A stretch of 64,000 bases of DNA from positions 1 to 64,000 of the forward strand of contig CAVCGL010000010.1 of assembly GCA_963601915.1 (NCBI GenBank), in the 5' to 3' direction. Position numbers and translations under genes: made by a program. Shown here piece after piece: positions 1 through 8,854 of this stretch; position 1 is the first letter of the stretch; the number at the start of each line of letters is the position of its first letter. The notes under the pieces were generated by a model. That model was given only the letters and a program-made list of their open reading frames with translations, ran no database searches and was not told the DNA's origin. Origin of the DNA: Butyricicoccus_A sp963601915. GTDB lineage: Bacteria; Bacillota; Clostridia; Oscillospirales; Butyricicoccaceae.

Positions 1-55
1 ACAGATTGAGGTTCAGCTTGCGCAGGGACTCAATATACTGTTCTTTGGTCATCAT
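1..55 (-). CDS. abfD: 4-hydroxybutyryl-CoA dehydratase, N-terminal fragment
   Basis: Only the first 18 codons are inside the window; the gene runs off the left edge. The visible peptide MMTKEQYIESLRKLNLNL closely resembles the start of clostridial 4-hydroxybutyryl-CoA dehydratase, the FAD/[4Fe-4S] radical enzyme that turns 4-hydroxybutyryl-CoA into crotonyl-CoA. An AAAGGA ribosome site lies about 10 bases before the double ATG; either ATG could be used, and the second better matches the family. The next gene upstream on the same strand is 4-hydroxybutyrate dehydrogenase, which supplies the preceding step, so the context supports the call. A terminator between the two genes suggests abfD has its own promoter in the short gap. 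Identity rests on a short peptide plus context. Confidence 0.72.
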   Translation of the reverse strand, partial: MMTKEQYIESLRKLNLNL

Positions 56-132
56 AGTGATCAAAATCCTTTCTTCAGTCGTCTCTCTCTTAAATGTATA
101 TTCAAGCGAAATTTCGATGTGTTTTATGTAGC

Positions 133-172
133 AAAAGCGCAGCGAGTACCGCGGACGATACCCGCTGCGTTT
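133..172 (-). terminator. Rho-independent terminator after 4hbD
   Basis: On the minus strand, a stem of about 14 bp (AAACGCAGCGGGTA pairing with TACTCGCTGCGCTTT) runs into a short T stretch, 45 bases after the 4-hydroxybutyrate dehydrogenase stop. Confidence 0.75.
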
Positions 173-217
173 CACAAGCTAACGGTTATAGTGTTGGGTT
201 CCAATGGAACGCAGAGC

Positions 218-1393
218 TTAGAAGCACTCCTTGTATACGCGCTCAGACAGCTCGATGCTCCACGGACGGTAAGAGTTGGTGATCAGGCGCTGCTGGTTAG
301 CCTCAACGGACTGAGCAAATGCCTTGATGTCCTCTTCCTTGAAGCCGTACTCATGCAGCGGCTTCAGGTGCAGAACCTTCTCCAGAGTTACGTTCAGGGT
401 GCGCAGAGCGTCGTCCTTGGAGCAGCCCAGGCAACGAGCAACGATTTCCTTGAACTTGCCCAGCTCGCCAGCCGGCTCGTACTCTTCGTACATCTCCAGG
501 ATCTTGCCGAACAGAGCGTAGTTGGACTCGCCGTGCGGTACATGGTAGGTGCCGCCGAGCGGGAAGGACATGCCATGAACGGTAGCGCAGCCAGCCTTCA
601 GGAATGCGATGCCAGCAAACAGGGAAGCGTGAACGAACTCGCCCAGGTAATCCATACGAGCGTCCGGGCCTTCCAGAGCGATGCGGCGGAAGCCTTCCAG
701 AATCATCTCCATAGCCTTTACGGAGAACATCTCAGAAGTGGTGGTCTTACGATGCGGGGACAGGAAAGACTCGGTTGCATGAATCAGAGCGTCGATAGCA
801 GAAGCTGCGAACGGCTTGTACGGCAGGGTCTTCAGCAGATCCGGTACCAGGCAAACCTTGTTCGGGATGATATCGTCGGATACCAAGCCCAGCTTGGTCT
901 CGCCGCCAGTCAGCTTGCCGTCCTTCTCGTCCTTTACGATAGCAACGGAAATGTTGGTAACTTCGGAACCGGTGCCGCAGGTGGTCGGGATAGCGATAAC
1001 TTCCTTCTCATGTACAACCGGCTCACGCTTGAAGTACAGTTCATGTACGGAGTTCGGACGCTTGCAGCCCAGCAGCTTGCAGAGGTCCATGATAGCGCCG
1101 CCGCCTACTGCAACAACGCGGTCGTAAGAATCGTACGGAATAGCCTCGTACATGGTCTCGATCATAGCCTCGGACGGCTCGCCGCCGCCGAACTTCTCTT
1201 GGAATACGAAGTTACACTTCAGACCCAGTTCCTCCATGAACGGCTTGTAGATGAACTCGTTGGTCAGAACGCAGTCTCTCTCGCCCAGCTTGAATTCCTC
1301 AGCGAATCCCTTAAAATCATCGAACTTGTAAATAGTCGGCGCGATTACGATTTCTCTCTTGTCGGCCTGCAGAGCCTTGCTAAAAGCATCCAT
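218..1393 (-). CDS. 4hbD: NAD-dependent 4-hydroxybutyrate dehydrogenase (iron-containing alcohol dehydrogenase)
   Basis: The enzyme reduces succinate semialdehyde to 4-hydroxybutyrate with NADH, in the succinate/4-aminobutyrate route to crotonyl-CoA and butyrate. The protein is a type III iron alcohol dehydrogenase: it has the nucleotide motif VGGGAIMDLCK, the TTCGTGSEVTN loop, and the metal-binding segments DALIHATES, VHGMSF and YHVPHGESN. The opening stretch APTIYKFDDFKGFAEEF and the end closely match Clostridium kluyveri 4HbD. I place the start at 1393 (MDAFSKAL, 391 aa), because AGGAG lies 9 bases before that ATG but only 1 base before the upstream ATG at 1402. The neighbour abfD supports the pathway. 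Two inverted repeats lie in the upstream region. Confidence 0.9.
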   Translation of the reverse strand: MDAFSKALQADKREIVIAPTIYKFDDFKGFAEEFKLGERDCVLTNEFIYKPFMEELGLKCNFVFQEKFGGGEPSEAMIETMYEAIPYDSYDRVVAVGGGAIMDLCKLLGCKRPNSVHELYFKREPVVHEKEVIAIPTTCGTGSEVTNISVAIVKDEKDGKLTGGETKLGLVSDDIIPNKVCLVPDLLKTLPYKPFAASAIDALIHATESFLSPHRKTTTSEMFSVKAMEMILEGFRRIALEGPDARMDYLGEFVHASLFAGIAFLKAGCATVHGMSFPLGGTYHVPHGESNYALFGKILEMYEEYEPAGELGKFKEIVARCLGCSKDDALRTLNVTLEKVLHLKPLHEYGFKEEDIKAFAQSVEANQQRLITNSYRPWSIELSERVYKECF

Positions 1394-1422
1394 ATTTAAC
1401 ATCTCCTATAAAAATTTCTGTA

Positions 1423-1451
1423 GAACAAAAGTTCAGACGAACCTTTTGTCC
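1423..1451 (-). promoter_or_regulatory. Inverted repeat in the 4hbD leader
   Basis: GAACAAAAGTTC and GAACCTTTTGTCC form a near-perfect dyad with a 4-base loop, about 20 bases before the 4hbD ribosome site. It could be an operator or an mRNA hairpin; no factor can be named from sequence. Confidence 0.4.
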
Positions 1452-1468
1452 AAAACTTGAGCGGATTG

Positions 1469-1498
1469 TTTGATACCCTCGCCTCTAATTGTATCAAA
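1469..1498. promoter_or_regulatory. Spaced dyad TTTGATAC-N14-GTATCAAA upstream of 4hbD
   Basis: A perfect 8-bp inverted repeat with a 14-base spacer. The position, about 90 bp before the start codon, fits a regulator site. I could not find a convincing consensus promoter beside it. Confidence 0.35.
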
Positions 1499-1499
1499 A

Positions 1500-1860
1500 G
1501 ATGAACGAAACTTCAACAGAAAGTGCTAAAGTTACAAGAAAAAATATCTTGCTGTCTCGACACAATCGGAGAGGGAAAATCCGCACCTTCCTATGTACCT
1601 ACATTTTATACTAATGTTACAACTTTGTAAATCGTTTTTTTGAAAAAAGTTGTGTAAAACGTGGACATGGTTTCCAGAAAATCCTGATTTTCGGTTAAAA
1701 GCATCTGAAGTTCTGCACATATGATGGTGATATACCGGAGAAATTGGCAAAACGCAGCAGAAAAACGGCACAATTTCTCTGGCGAGACGAATTTCCTGCA
1801 TGATGCGGGAATTTATTCCTTATGCGCAAGAGGAGGCGGAGGGAAAGAAATCCGAAACAG
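1500..1860. other. Intergenic stretch without recognisable gene
   Basis: AT-rich spacer between divergent genes. The only open frame (1532-1801, minus) has neither a ribosome site nor protein-like composition. I see no RNA gene here. Confidence 0.6.
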
Positions 1861-1864
1861 CCGG

Positions 1865-1892
1865 TTGTCTTATGCAGATTCTATGGTATAAT
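1865..1892 (+). promoter_or_regulatory. Sigma-A-like promoter for the YhaN-like gene
   Basis: TTGTCT at 1865-1870 and a perfect TATAAT at 1887-1892, 16 bases apart, with the start codon about 50 bases downstream. Confidence 0.5.
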
Positions 1893-1942
1893 AAGAATCA
1901 TAATTGTTTGAAGGCAATTGAAATGTAAATAGGTGACGTAAC

Positions 1943-4000
1943 ATGAAATTTTTAACAGCACAAGGACACTTCGGTGTGCTTGATGGAAGGCAAATCCGAT
2001 TTGAGGATGGCCTCAATGTACTGTATCTCCCCAATGAGGGCGGCAAGACGACGCTGTGCAATTTCCTGCGCGTGATGCTGTACGGTCTGAACACCGGCAA
2101 GCGCGATAGCCGCAACCAGCTGTCGGATAAGACGAGGTTCCGTCCGGCGGACGGCAATCCCATGAGCGGTCTGCTGCAGCTGGAATGGAAGGGCAGAGAA
2201 ATTATCATCAGCCGCCAGACCGGCAAGGGAACTGCACCGATGCAGGAGTTTTCTGCGGTGTATGCGGATACCGGCGAACCGTGCGAGGAGTTGACGGCAA
2301 AGGACTGCGGCAGGATTTTAACCGGTGTCAGCGAAGAGGCGTTCCAGTCCTCCGCCATGCTGGACGGACAGGATCAGGCACTTTCCGCTGAGGAGCTGGA
2401 GCAGCGGATGCTGGAGCTTTCCACCTCAGGAGACAATACAACCGCGTATTCCAGTGCCATTTCTCAGCTGGATCAATGGAAACATGCCTTGCGCGGCACG
2501 GGAAATCGCGGCAGATATGCCGCGGTGGAACGAGAGCTGGACGACATCAACCATTCGGTGTCGCGGCTGGATGAGCTGACCGCGCAGATCGCTGCGTATG
2601 AAGCGCAGGTATCCGCGGCGCAGCAAGCTGTCGAAGAGACAGAACAAGAGCTGCAAGAGGCGACAGAAGCATTTACGCTGCTGTTTGTGGCAAAACGCGA
2701 AGCGGCAGAGAAAGAAGAACGAGAGGCGCGGGAAAAGCTGACGCAGCTGAAGGAACAGCTCGTGGAAGAGCGGCTGCTCAATGACGCAGAAAAATTCGCG
2801 CCGGTATATGCAGATGCCAAACAGGCATTCGACACAGCCAGCGCAGAGCTGGAAGAGATCACGGAAAACTACCAAAAATGGCAGGATGACATTGACCACA
2901 CCGAAGAGGATTACAGCCAAAGCTCCAGCAGCGTTTCGGATATTCACATTCGCGGCTGGTCAATGATTGTGGCGATTGTGCTCGGCGTATCCGCGGTAGT
3001 CAGTCTGCTGGGATTGATTCCGTTCGGGCCGCTGACACCGTACATGCCGTATGTATTCTCCGGCCTTGCGGTTGTTTTTCTCATTGTGACCTTTATCGGC
3101 AGCACGCAGACGCTGGACACGCCGCCGATGGATTTTGATGAAGAGCGTACCAAGCTGCACAAACGCAAGCAGCAGGCGATTGCCCGCGTCGAACAGACGA
3201 CGGAAAAATTGGCACAGGTACAAAACAAATTCCAGAAGATTTTGCGCAGCATGTCTCCGGAGCTTTCCATGGATGACAGCGAAGAATTGGTTATTTTCAT
3301 CGCGCAGGCGAGAGAAAACAGAAAGCAATACCTTGCTCGTCAGCAGGAGTACGAAGAACTCAAGCGGCAGTACATGGAGATTTTGGAAAAGACCGGTCCG
3401 AACGGTGAGGTTCGGGTTCGCATGGAGAATGCCAAGCAGGCGGCAGAGCGGGCACGGCACAGAAATACGTCACTGCATGAAGCCATTGCGTCGTGCAAGG
3501 GCAAGAAAGAAGAGATTGGCGAGCGCAGTTCGCTGTGTGCACAGCGCAGCCGCTTGCAGGAAGAACGCGAAAACATTCTCTGGCAGCTGGATGCGATTCG
3601 GCTGGCAAAGGAATCGCTGGTGCAGGCACATGCCGAGCTGACCGGCCGCGTTTCTCCGCAGATCAATAAGCTCGCAGAGCAGTACTTACGGATTTTGACC
3701 GCAGAACGGTATACCGCGATGCAGCTGTATACGGATTTTGAGGCGACATGCCGGAGAGAAAACAGTGCAGTCGAAATGGATCGGCTGCGGCTTTCCACCG
3801 GTACGCGCGATCAGCTGTACTTGGCATTGCGCCTTGCTGTGTGCAAGGTGCTGCTGGATAAGCAGGATGAGAGCGTTCCGCTGATTTTGGACGATCCGTT
3901 CGTCAACTACGATGACCAGCGCGTTGCCTGCGGCATGAAGCTGCTGCGGGAAATCGCACATGAAAGACAGGTCATTCTGCTCACCTGCAGACGACCGTAA
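1943..4000 (+). CDS. YhaN-like SMC/Rad50-type AAA ATPase with central membrane hairpin
   Basis: A 685-aa ABC/SMC-type ATPase. The N-terminal Walker A is LPNEGGKTTLCNF (about residues 29-41). Long glutamate-rich coiled coils follow (about 190-310 and 390-580). A pair of hydrophobic segments sits in the middle (about 335-385, WSMIVAIVLGVSAVV and YVFSGLAVVFLIV). The C-terminal ATPase half has the signature STGTRDQLYLALRLA and Walker B VPLILDDPF. This architecture matches Bacillus YhaN and relatives, which usually pair with a metallophosphatase-type nuclease (YhaO/SbcD-like). No such partner lies next to it here, so it is either orphan or its partner is elsewhere. Its role in DNA repair or membrane-linked DNA handling is inferred from the family. 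It has its own promoter and a shared terminator with rny. Confidence 0.75.
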   Translation: MKFLTAQGHFGVLDGRQIRFEDGLNVLYLPNEGGKTTLCNFLRVMLYGLNTGKRDSRNQLSDKTRFRPADGNPMSGLLQLEWKGREIIISRQTGKGTAPMQEFSAVYADTGEPCEELTAKDCGRILTGVSEEAFQSSAMLDGQDQALSAEELEQRMLELSTSGDNTTAYSSAISQLDQWKHALRGTGNRGRYAAVERELDDINHSVSRLDELTAQIAAYEAQVSAAQQAVEETEQELQEATEAFTLLFVAKREAAEKEEREAREKLTQLKEQLVEERLLNDAEKFAPVYADAKQAFDTASAELEEITENYQKWQDDIDHTEEDYSQSSSSVSDIHIRGWSMIVAIVLGVSAVVSLLGLIPFGPLTPYMPYVFSGLAVVFLIVTFIGSTQTLDTPPMDFDEERTKLHKRKQQAIARVEQTTEKLAQVQNKFQKILRSMSPELSMDDSEELVIFIAQARENRKQYLARQQEYEELKRQYMEILEKTGPNGEVRVRMENAKQAAERARHRNTSLHEAIASCKGKKEEIGERSSLCAQRSRLQEERENILWQLDAIRLAKESLVQAHAELTGRVSPQINKLAEQYLRILTAERYTAMQLYTDFEATCRRENSAVEMDRLRLSTGTRDQLYLALRLAVCKVLLDKQDESVPLILDDPFVNYDDQRVACGMKLLREIAHERQVILLTCRRP

Positions 4001-4006
4001 AAAAAC

Positions 4007-4036
4007 AAGCCCCGTACCGATTGGTACGGGGCTTTT
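4007..4036. terminator. Bidirectional terminator between the YhaN-like gene and rny
   Basis: A 12-bp perfect stem, AAGCCCCGTACC/GGTACGGGGCTT, with a 4-base loop, A-rich on the left and T-rich on the right, between convergent genes. Confidence 0.9.
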
Positions 4037-4054
4037 GTATGCACGAGTTTGTGC

Positions 4055-5590
4055 TTATTTTGCATATTCAACAGCGCGGGTTTCGCGAATCATGTTGATC
4101 TTGATCTGACCCGGATATTCCAGCTCGTCCTCGATCTTCTTTGCGATTTCACGGGAGAGCAGAACCATCTGCGAATCATTGACCTGTTCCGGATTGACGA
4201 TAATGCGAATTTCGCGGCCTGCCTGAATGGCATAAGAGCTGGAGACACCCGGCGTAGTATTTGCGATCTCTTCCAGTTTTTCCAATCTCTTGATGTATGC
4301 TTCCAGGTTCTCGCGGCGTGCGCCCGGACGGGCTGCGGAAATGGCATCTGCTGCCTGCACAAGACAAGCAACCAGTGTCTTGGCTTCTACATCGCCGTGA
4401 TGTGCCTGTACGGCGTGAATGATGTCTGCGTGCTCGTGATAGCGCTTGCACAGATCCACGCCGATGTCAACGTGGGAGCCTTCCATTTCGCGGTCAACAG
4501 CCTTGCCAATATCATGCAGCAGGCCAGCACGCTTTGCCTGGGTGGCATTGATGCCCAGCTCTCCGGCGAGAATACCGGCGATGTGAGAAACCTCGATGGA
4601 ATGCTGCAGCACGTTCTGACCATAGCTCGTGCGGTAACGCATGCGGCCGAGCAGCTTGACCAGCTCCGGATGCAGACCGTGTACGCCGGTCTCCAGAACC
4701 GCGCGTTCGCCTTCCTGCTTGATGATCTGATCCACTTCGCGGCGGCTCTTTTCGACCATCTCTTCGATGCGTGCCGGATGAATGCGGCCGTCGATGATGA
4801 GCTTTTCCAGCGTCAGACGGGCAACCTCTCGGCGCACCGGATCGAAACACGAAAGCGTGATGGCCTCCGGCGTATCGTCAATGATGAGATCGACACCGGT
4901 CAGCGTTTCCAGTGTGCGGATGTTGCGTCCTTCACGGCCGATGATACGACCCTTCATTTCGTCATTCGGCAGCGGCACAACGGATACGGTAGCTTCTGCT
5001 ACATGATCGGCAGCACAGCGCTGAATGGCAGAGGAAATAATCTCTCTTGCGTATTTCTCAGCGTCATCCTTGGTCTGCTGCTGAATTTCACGCAGCTTGA
5101 TGGCTGCATCGTGCTGCGCCTCCTGCTCAATGGAATCGACAAGATACTGCTTGGCTTCGTCGCGGGTCAAACCGGAAATGCTTTCCAGTCGATCCAGCTG
5201 CTGCTGCTTGTATTGCTCAGCCTCTTCGCGGCTCTTCTGGACATTTGCCAGACGGCGAGTCAGCTCTTCATTTTTCTTGTCCGCTGCATCGGTTTTTCGA
5301 TCCAGTGTTTCTTCCTTCTGTGTCAGTCGACGTTCAGTTTTGGACATTTCGCCGCGGCGCTCTTTGATTTCTCGTTCGAGATCGGCGCGGTTTTTGTGAA
5401 TTTCTTCTTTTGCTTCTAATAAAGCTTCCCGTTTCTTTCGCGCAGCGGTCTCTTCTGCCTTCGCTTTGATGCTCTCAGCTTCGCGTTTTGCGTCGTTCAC
5501 GGTCTGCTTGGAAATATTGCAGTAGATAAACATGATGACAACGCCGACGACGAGTCCGACGACAGCTGCGCCAATGATATAACCAATCAT
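4055..5590 (-). CDS. rny: Ribonuclease Y
   Basis: Membrane-bound endoribonuclease that starts mRNA turnover in many Firmicutes. The protein begins with one hydrophobic anchor (YIIGAAVVGLVVGVVIMFIY). A long charged coiled coil to about residue 190 follows, then a KH RNA-binding domain (KGRIIGREGRNI, near residue 213) and an HD phosphohydrolase domain (LLHDIGKA near residue 358, with HSIEVSH and AVQAHHGD). I place the start at 5590 (MIGYIIGAA, 511 aa): the ATG at 5611 contains the GGAGGTG ribosome site itself, so it cannot be the start. Length fits the family (about 510-520 aa). It is a single-gene unit with a consensus promoter. Confidence 0.95.
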   Translation of the reverse strand: MIGYIIGAAVVGLVVGVVIMFIYCNISKQTVNDAKREAESIKAKAEETAARKKREALLEAKEEIHKNRADLEREIKERRGEMSKTERRLTQKEETLDRKTDAADKKNEELTRRLANVQKSREEAEQYKQQQLDRLESISGLTRDEAKQYLVDSIEQEAQHDAAIKLREIQQQTKDDAEKYAREIISSAIQRCAADHVAEATVSVVPLPNDEMKGRIIGREGRNIRTLETLTGVDLIIDDTPEAITLSCFDPVRREVARLTLEKLIIDGRIHPARIEEMVEKSRREVDQIIKQEGERAVLETGVHGLHPELVKLLGRMRYRTSYGQNVLQHSIEVSHIAGILAGELGINATQAKRAGLLHDIGKAVDREMEGSHVDIGVDLCKRYHEHADIIHAVQAHHGDVEAKTLVACLVQAADAISAARPGARRENLEAYIKRLEKLEEIANTTPGVSSSYAIQAGREIRIIVNPEQVNDSQMVLLSREIAKKIEDELEYPGQIKINMIRETRAVEYAK

Positions 5591-5708
5591 TCTTCTGATA
5601 CACACCTCCATTTTTTGTGATTTTTTCTAAAAAAAGCTTGATTTTTAAGGATTACCTGTGCGGTTAAACGATAGATCGCGTACGTTTGATACAAAGGCAT
5701 CATAGATC

Positions 5709-5737
5709 ATTTTAATCGGAAAACAAAGTCTTGTCAA
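5709..5737 (-). promoter_or_regulatory. Consensus promoter of rny
   Basis: On the minus strand TTGACA (5737-5732), 17 bases, then TAAAAT (5714-5709). It predicts a leader of about 110 bases before rny. Confidence 0.75.
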
Positions 5738-5912
5738 CAGGCAGGGAAACGGGAATTGACGGGAAGAAAAAACGGAAAATGCAAAAGGGATAACGGAAGT
5801 AAAAAAACGACAGATTCTGGCGATTTTTTGCAAGGTTTCTGTATGGAATATTTCCACTATATTTTTTTGTAAAAGCATAGTATAATACATACAGCGCAAG
5901 AGGAGGATTATC

Positions 5913-6713
5913 ATGCACCAAAAGATACACAGACAGCAGGAAGGCAGTCTGATCTATTATACCAGCGACAATATTACAACAAAGCATTTGTTTACAACAA
6001 AATTCGGCGGTGTGAGCAAGGGACATCTTGCCTCGCTCAATCTTGGCTTTAATCGCGGAGATGAGCGGGAAAATGTCCTGCAAAATTATCAGATTCTCGC
6101 TGATCATCTGCACGTGCCGCGTGCCCGCATGACCATGACCAAGCAGATTCACAGCGACATTGTTCGCGTTGTGGACGAGCAGACGATGGGCATGGGACTG
6201 GGACAGCCGATGAGCTGGAAGGCGGATGCGATTATTACCAATTTGCCCCGTGTTCCGCTGTGCGGATATTATGCAGACTGTGTCGTCACCCTGCTGCATG
6301 ATCCGGTGAGCCACAGCATCGGCGTGTGTCATTCCGGCTGGCGCGGCACAGCGAGCGGCATTCTCGCCAAAACCGTGCGCAAAATGCAGGAGCAGTACGG
6401 CGCAAAGCCGGAAAATATAGAAGCGGCAATCGGGCCGTCTATTCGGCAGTGCTGTTTTGAAACGGATGCCGATGTGCCGGATGCTATGCGGGAAACCATG
6501 GGTGAAGCCGTGGCGCCATTTATTCAGCCGCGCGGCAAGAAATTTTTTCTCGATTTGCAGGGAATCAATCGGGAACAGTTAGAGCACTGTGGGGTGCAAA
6601 ACATTGTGGACAGTGGCATGTGTACCAAGTGTATGCATGATACCTTTTGGTCGCACCGTGCGACACACGGCAACCGCGGCGTACAGGCGGGCATTATCAT
6701 GCTGGAGGGATAA
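5913..6713 (+). CDS. pgeF: Peptidoglycan editing factor PgeF (YfiH, multicopper oxidase-fold family)
   Basis: A 266-aa member of the YfiH/DUF152 family. In E. coli, PgeF removes wrongly inserted amino acids from cell-wall precursors, and other members act on purine nucleosides. The conserved metal-site motifs are visible: TKQIHSD (about residues 70-76), YADCVV (about 115-120) and CHSGWRGT (about 133-140), plus SHRATHGNRGVQAG at the C-terminus. The start follows an AGGAGG site 7 bases upstream, and a TATAAT lies at 5881-5886. The next gene, a lipoprotein, starts 10 bases after the stop, so the two are probably co-transcribed with the DUF3783 gene beyond. Confidence 0.9.
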   Translation: MHQKIHRQQEGSLIYYTSDNITTKHLFTTKFGGVSKGHLASLNLGFNRGDERENVLQNYQILADHLHVPRARMTMTKQIHSDIVRVVDEQTMGMGLGQPMSWKADAIITNLPRVPLCGYYADCVVTLLHDPVSHSIGVCHSGWRGTASGILAKTVRKMQEQYGAKPENIEAAIGPSIRQCCFETDADVPDAMRETMGEAVAPFIQPRGKKFFLDLQGINREQLEHCGVQNIVDSGMCTKCMHDTFWSHRATHGNRGVQAGIIMLEG

Positions 6714-6722
6714 AAACTAGAT

Positions 6723-8300
6723 ATGAAGACCAGACAGAAAATCACTGCTTGGCTGGCGAGTGCCTGTTTGCTGGGTGCCTTGCTGACCGGCTGCGGCAGC
6801 ACAGATGCCCCGCAGCAGACAGGCAGCGGAACAATTGATACGGGTTCTGGGGAACCGGTGGTGCAGGCCGATGAAAATGTCAAGGCAGTCGCCTCGTTTT
6901 CGCTGGCATATAATGAAAACGATGGACTTGACCCGCTGGCATGTACATCGGAGGAGAACAAGCTGCTCAGTCAGCTGTGTTTTGAACGGTTATTTCTGTT
7001 AAATGAAAAATTTGAACCGCAGATGGAGCTGTGTGCGAGCATTCAGCGAAACAACGCCAAGTCGTACACCTTGACCATTCGTGAGGGCGTAAAATTCCAT
7101 TCCGGAGAGGATGTGAAGCCGTCTGACGTCGTGTATTCGCTCAACAATGCGCGATTGCGTGATGATTCGACCTACCAGAATCAGCTGTCGTGCATTTCCT
7201 CTGTGAAGTATTCCGGCAATGAAATTTATATTCGGCTGAATACGGCAAAATCCGAAAAAGCACTGGAAGCGCTGCTGGACGTGCCGATTTTCTGTAAAGG
7301 CTCAGAAGACGATGACATTCCGGACGGTTCCGGCCCGTATAAGATTGTCAAATCAGACGACGGCGGCATCCACGCGGTTCCGTTTGACCAGTGGAGCGGC
7401 GGCGTGATTGGCTTCTGTGACAGCATTACCTTGCAGCCGATTGCCAACAGCGCAGGTGCAGTCAATCTGCTGGGGACAGGACAGCTGTCTATGCTGATGC
7501 AGAAGGACGCAGAGGACACGGCGGCATCCGGTGCGAAGTATACCAAGACTGTCGGCACGAGCCGGATGCACTATCTCGGCATCAATTGCGATGATGCGCC
7601 GTTGGACAACAAAAATGTGCGTACCGCGCTGTCTATGCTGATGGATCGGGCGACGATTGCCCAGACCTGCTTTGCAGGACGCGCAGACGCGACATCGTTA
7701 CCGGTTGCAAACGTGCCGAGCGGGGTAAAAGCACCGGCGTTCGATCAGGAAGCGGCGCTGAAGCTGCTCAAAAAAGCGGGCATTTATGACCGAGATAATG
7801 ACGGATATTTGGAGATTCGCGGCGGCAGCGATTTCAAATTGCAGATCATCTATAATAAGCAGTATGGAACCAAGGGCGCTGTGCTGGAGCAGTACGCCAA
7901 GACGCTCAATGAAATGGGCATTCAGACCAAGGTGATTCCGTTGGAATTTGAAGCGTGCCAGTCCCGTCTGTCGCGCGGCAGATACCAAATGTATTATGGA
8001 GAGTATGAGATGACCTCGGACTTCGATTTGTCCGCGATTATCTCGCGCAATGGAGACCGCAATTTTGGCGATTACCGCAGCACGGATATGACAAATGCTC
8101 TGAACGATCTCAACAATGCTTCGGAAGAGGATTATGACACGGCATATCAGACGTATCTGACCTGTTTTGCCAAGGAAACACCGATTATTCCGATTGTATT
8201 CGAGCGCAGACTGATTTCTGCGGTTGAGGATTTCCCGAAGGGATTTGATCCGTGGCCGGATCAGATTTTCCATGGCATGGGCAATTGGTCTGCGACATAA
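6723..8300 (+). CDS. Family 5 ABC transporter substrate-binding lipoprotein (oligopeptide/dipeptide type)
   Basis: An extracellular solute-binding lipoprotein of 525 aa. The signal peptide ends in the lipobox LLTGC, giving lipid-modified Cys24. The mature domain shows SBP_bac_5 landmarks such as LFLLNEKFEPQMELCASI, IREGVKFHSGEDVKPSDVVYSLN and MHYLGINCDDAPLDNKNVRTALSMLMDR. Family members bind peptides, nickel or other small ligands and pass them to a permease. No permease or ATPase gene is adjacent, so the protein is an orphan receptor or uses a transporter encoded elsewhere. It sits in a likely operon with pgeF, which raises the possibility of cell-wall peptide uptake, but that is inference. 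Confidence 0.85.
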   Translation: MKTRQKITAWLASACLLGALLTGCGSTDAPQQTGSGTIDTGSGEPVVQADENVKAVASFSLAYNENDGLDPLACTSEENKLLSQLCFERLFLLNEKFEPQMELCASIQRNNAKSYTLTIREGVKFHSGEDVKPSDVVYSLNNARLRDDSTYQNQLSCISSVKYSGNEIYIRLNTAKSEKALEALLDVPIFCKGSEDDDIPDGSGPYKIVKSDDGGIHAVPFDQWSGGVIGFCDSITLQPIANSAGAVNLLGTGQLSMLMQKDAEDTAASGAKYTKTVGTSRMHYLGINCDDAPLDNKNVRTALSMLMDRATIAQTCFAGRADATSLPVANVPSGVKAPAFDQEAALKLLKKAGIYDRDNDGYLEIRGGSDFKLQIIYNKQYGTKGAVLEQYAKTLNEMGIQTKVIPLEFEACQSRLSRGRYQMYYGEYEMTSDFDLSAIISRNGDRNFGDYRSTDMTNALNDLNNASEEDYDTAYQTYLTCFAKETPIIPIVFERRLISAVEDFPKGFDPWPDQIFHGMGNWSAT

Positions 8301-8312
8301 AAGGAGATACTC

Positions 8313-8681
8313 ATGCAAGTGCTATTGTTTCAAGTGTCACCCAGCATCGAAAAACAGCTGATGCAGCGGCTGAGACCGCATGGCATCTCTGTGCGTGCGG
8401 TTTCCCAGGAGGCATACACCACACCGATTGGTGTGCTGCTCGGCCTGCGCAAAGCGCAGCGCGTGCTGCCGCCGCTGGGATTTGCCTTTGCGGAGCCGAT
8501 GCTGCTCATGCATGGACTTTCTGACAGGATGGTAGATACAGTATTGGCAGAGCTGAGAGCGGCAAATATTCGCATTGATTTAAAAGCGATTACCACGCCG
8601 ACCAACTTGGCATGGAATGCGATGCAGATCTATGCGGAGCTTCGGAAAGAACGGGAGAGCTTTTTGGCAAACAGAAAATAA
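8313..8681 (+). CDS. DUF3783 domain protein
   Basis: A 122-aa cytoplasmic protein. Its C-terminal half carries the DUF3783 pattern (EPMLLMHGLSDRMVDTVLAELRAANI followed by LKAITTPTNLAWNAMQIYAEL, broken here for length). The domain has no known function but is widespread in Clostridia. An AAGGAG site lies before the start, which is 12 bases after the lipoprotein stop, so it is the last gene of the pgeF operon. A strong terminator follows directly. Confidence 0.8.
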   Translation: MQVLLFQVSPSIEKQLMQRLRPHGISVRAVSQEAYTTPIGVLLGLRKAQRVLPPLGFAFAEPMLLMHGLSDRMVDTVLAELRAANIRIDLKAITTPTNLAWNAMQIYAELRKERESFLANRK

Positions 8682-8687
8682 GACAGG

Positions 8688-8720
8688 CTGCCAGTGGTTA
8701 TCCACTGGCAGTTGTTTGTT
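8688..8720 (+). terminator. Terminator of the pgeF operon
   Basis: A perfect 10-bp stem, CTGCCAGTGG/CCACTGGCAG, with a TTAT loop and a T-rich tail. Confidence 0.85.
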
Positions 8721-8793
8721 TCAAACAACTTGAAAAGTTTGGAAAATTAGCGAAAACTATCAAAGTTATCTATTTATAACCTGAAAAAATCCC

Positions 8794-8822
8794 TTGACGT
8801 TTGCCGGATACCCTGCTATAAT
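8794..8822 (+). promoter_or_regulatory. Strong sigma-A promoter upstream of the NiCo-type riboswitch
   Basis: TTGACG (8794-8799), exactly 17 bases, TATAAT (8817-8822). Transcription would start near 8829 and run into the riboswitch. Confidence 0.85.
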
Positions 8823-8854
8823 CACAAGAACAGCAAACGGAACATACAATAAAA

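Noticed and set aside
119..1399. 426-aa open frame antisense to the 4-hydroxybutyrate dehydrogenase
   Set aside because: Composition is a mirror of 4hbD and there is no family pattern; it would also run through the 4hbD terminator.
1532..1801. 89-aa minus-strand open frame in the intergenic region
   Set aside because: No start signal and implausible composition.
4049..5419. 456-aa open frame antisense to rny
   Set aside because: Cysteine- and phenylalanine-rich shadow of the RNase Y gene, starting inside the terminator region.
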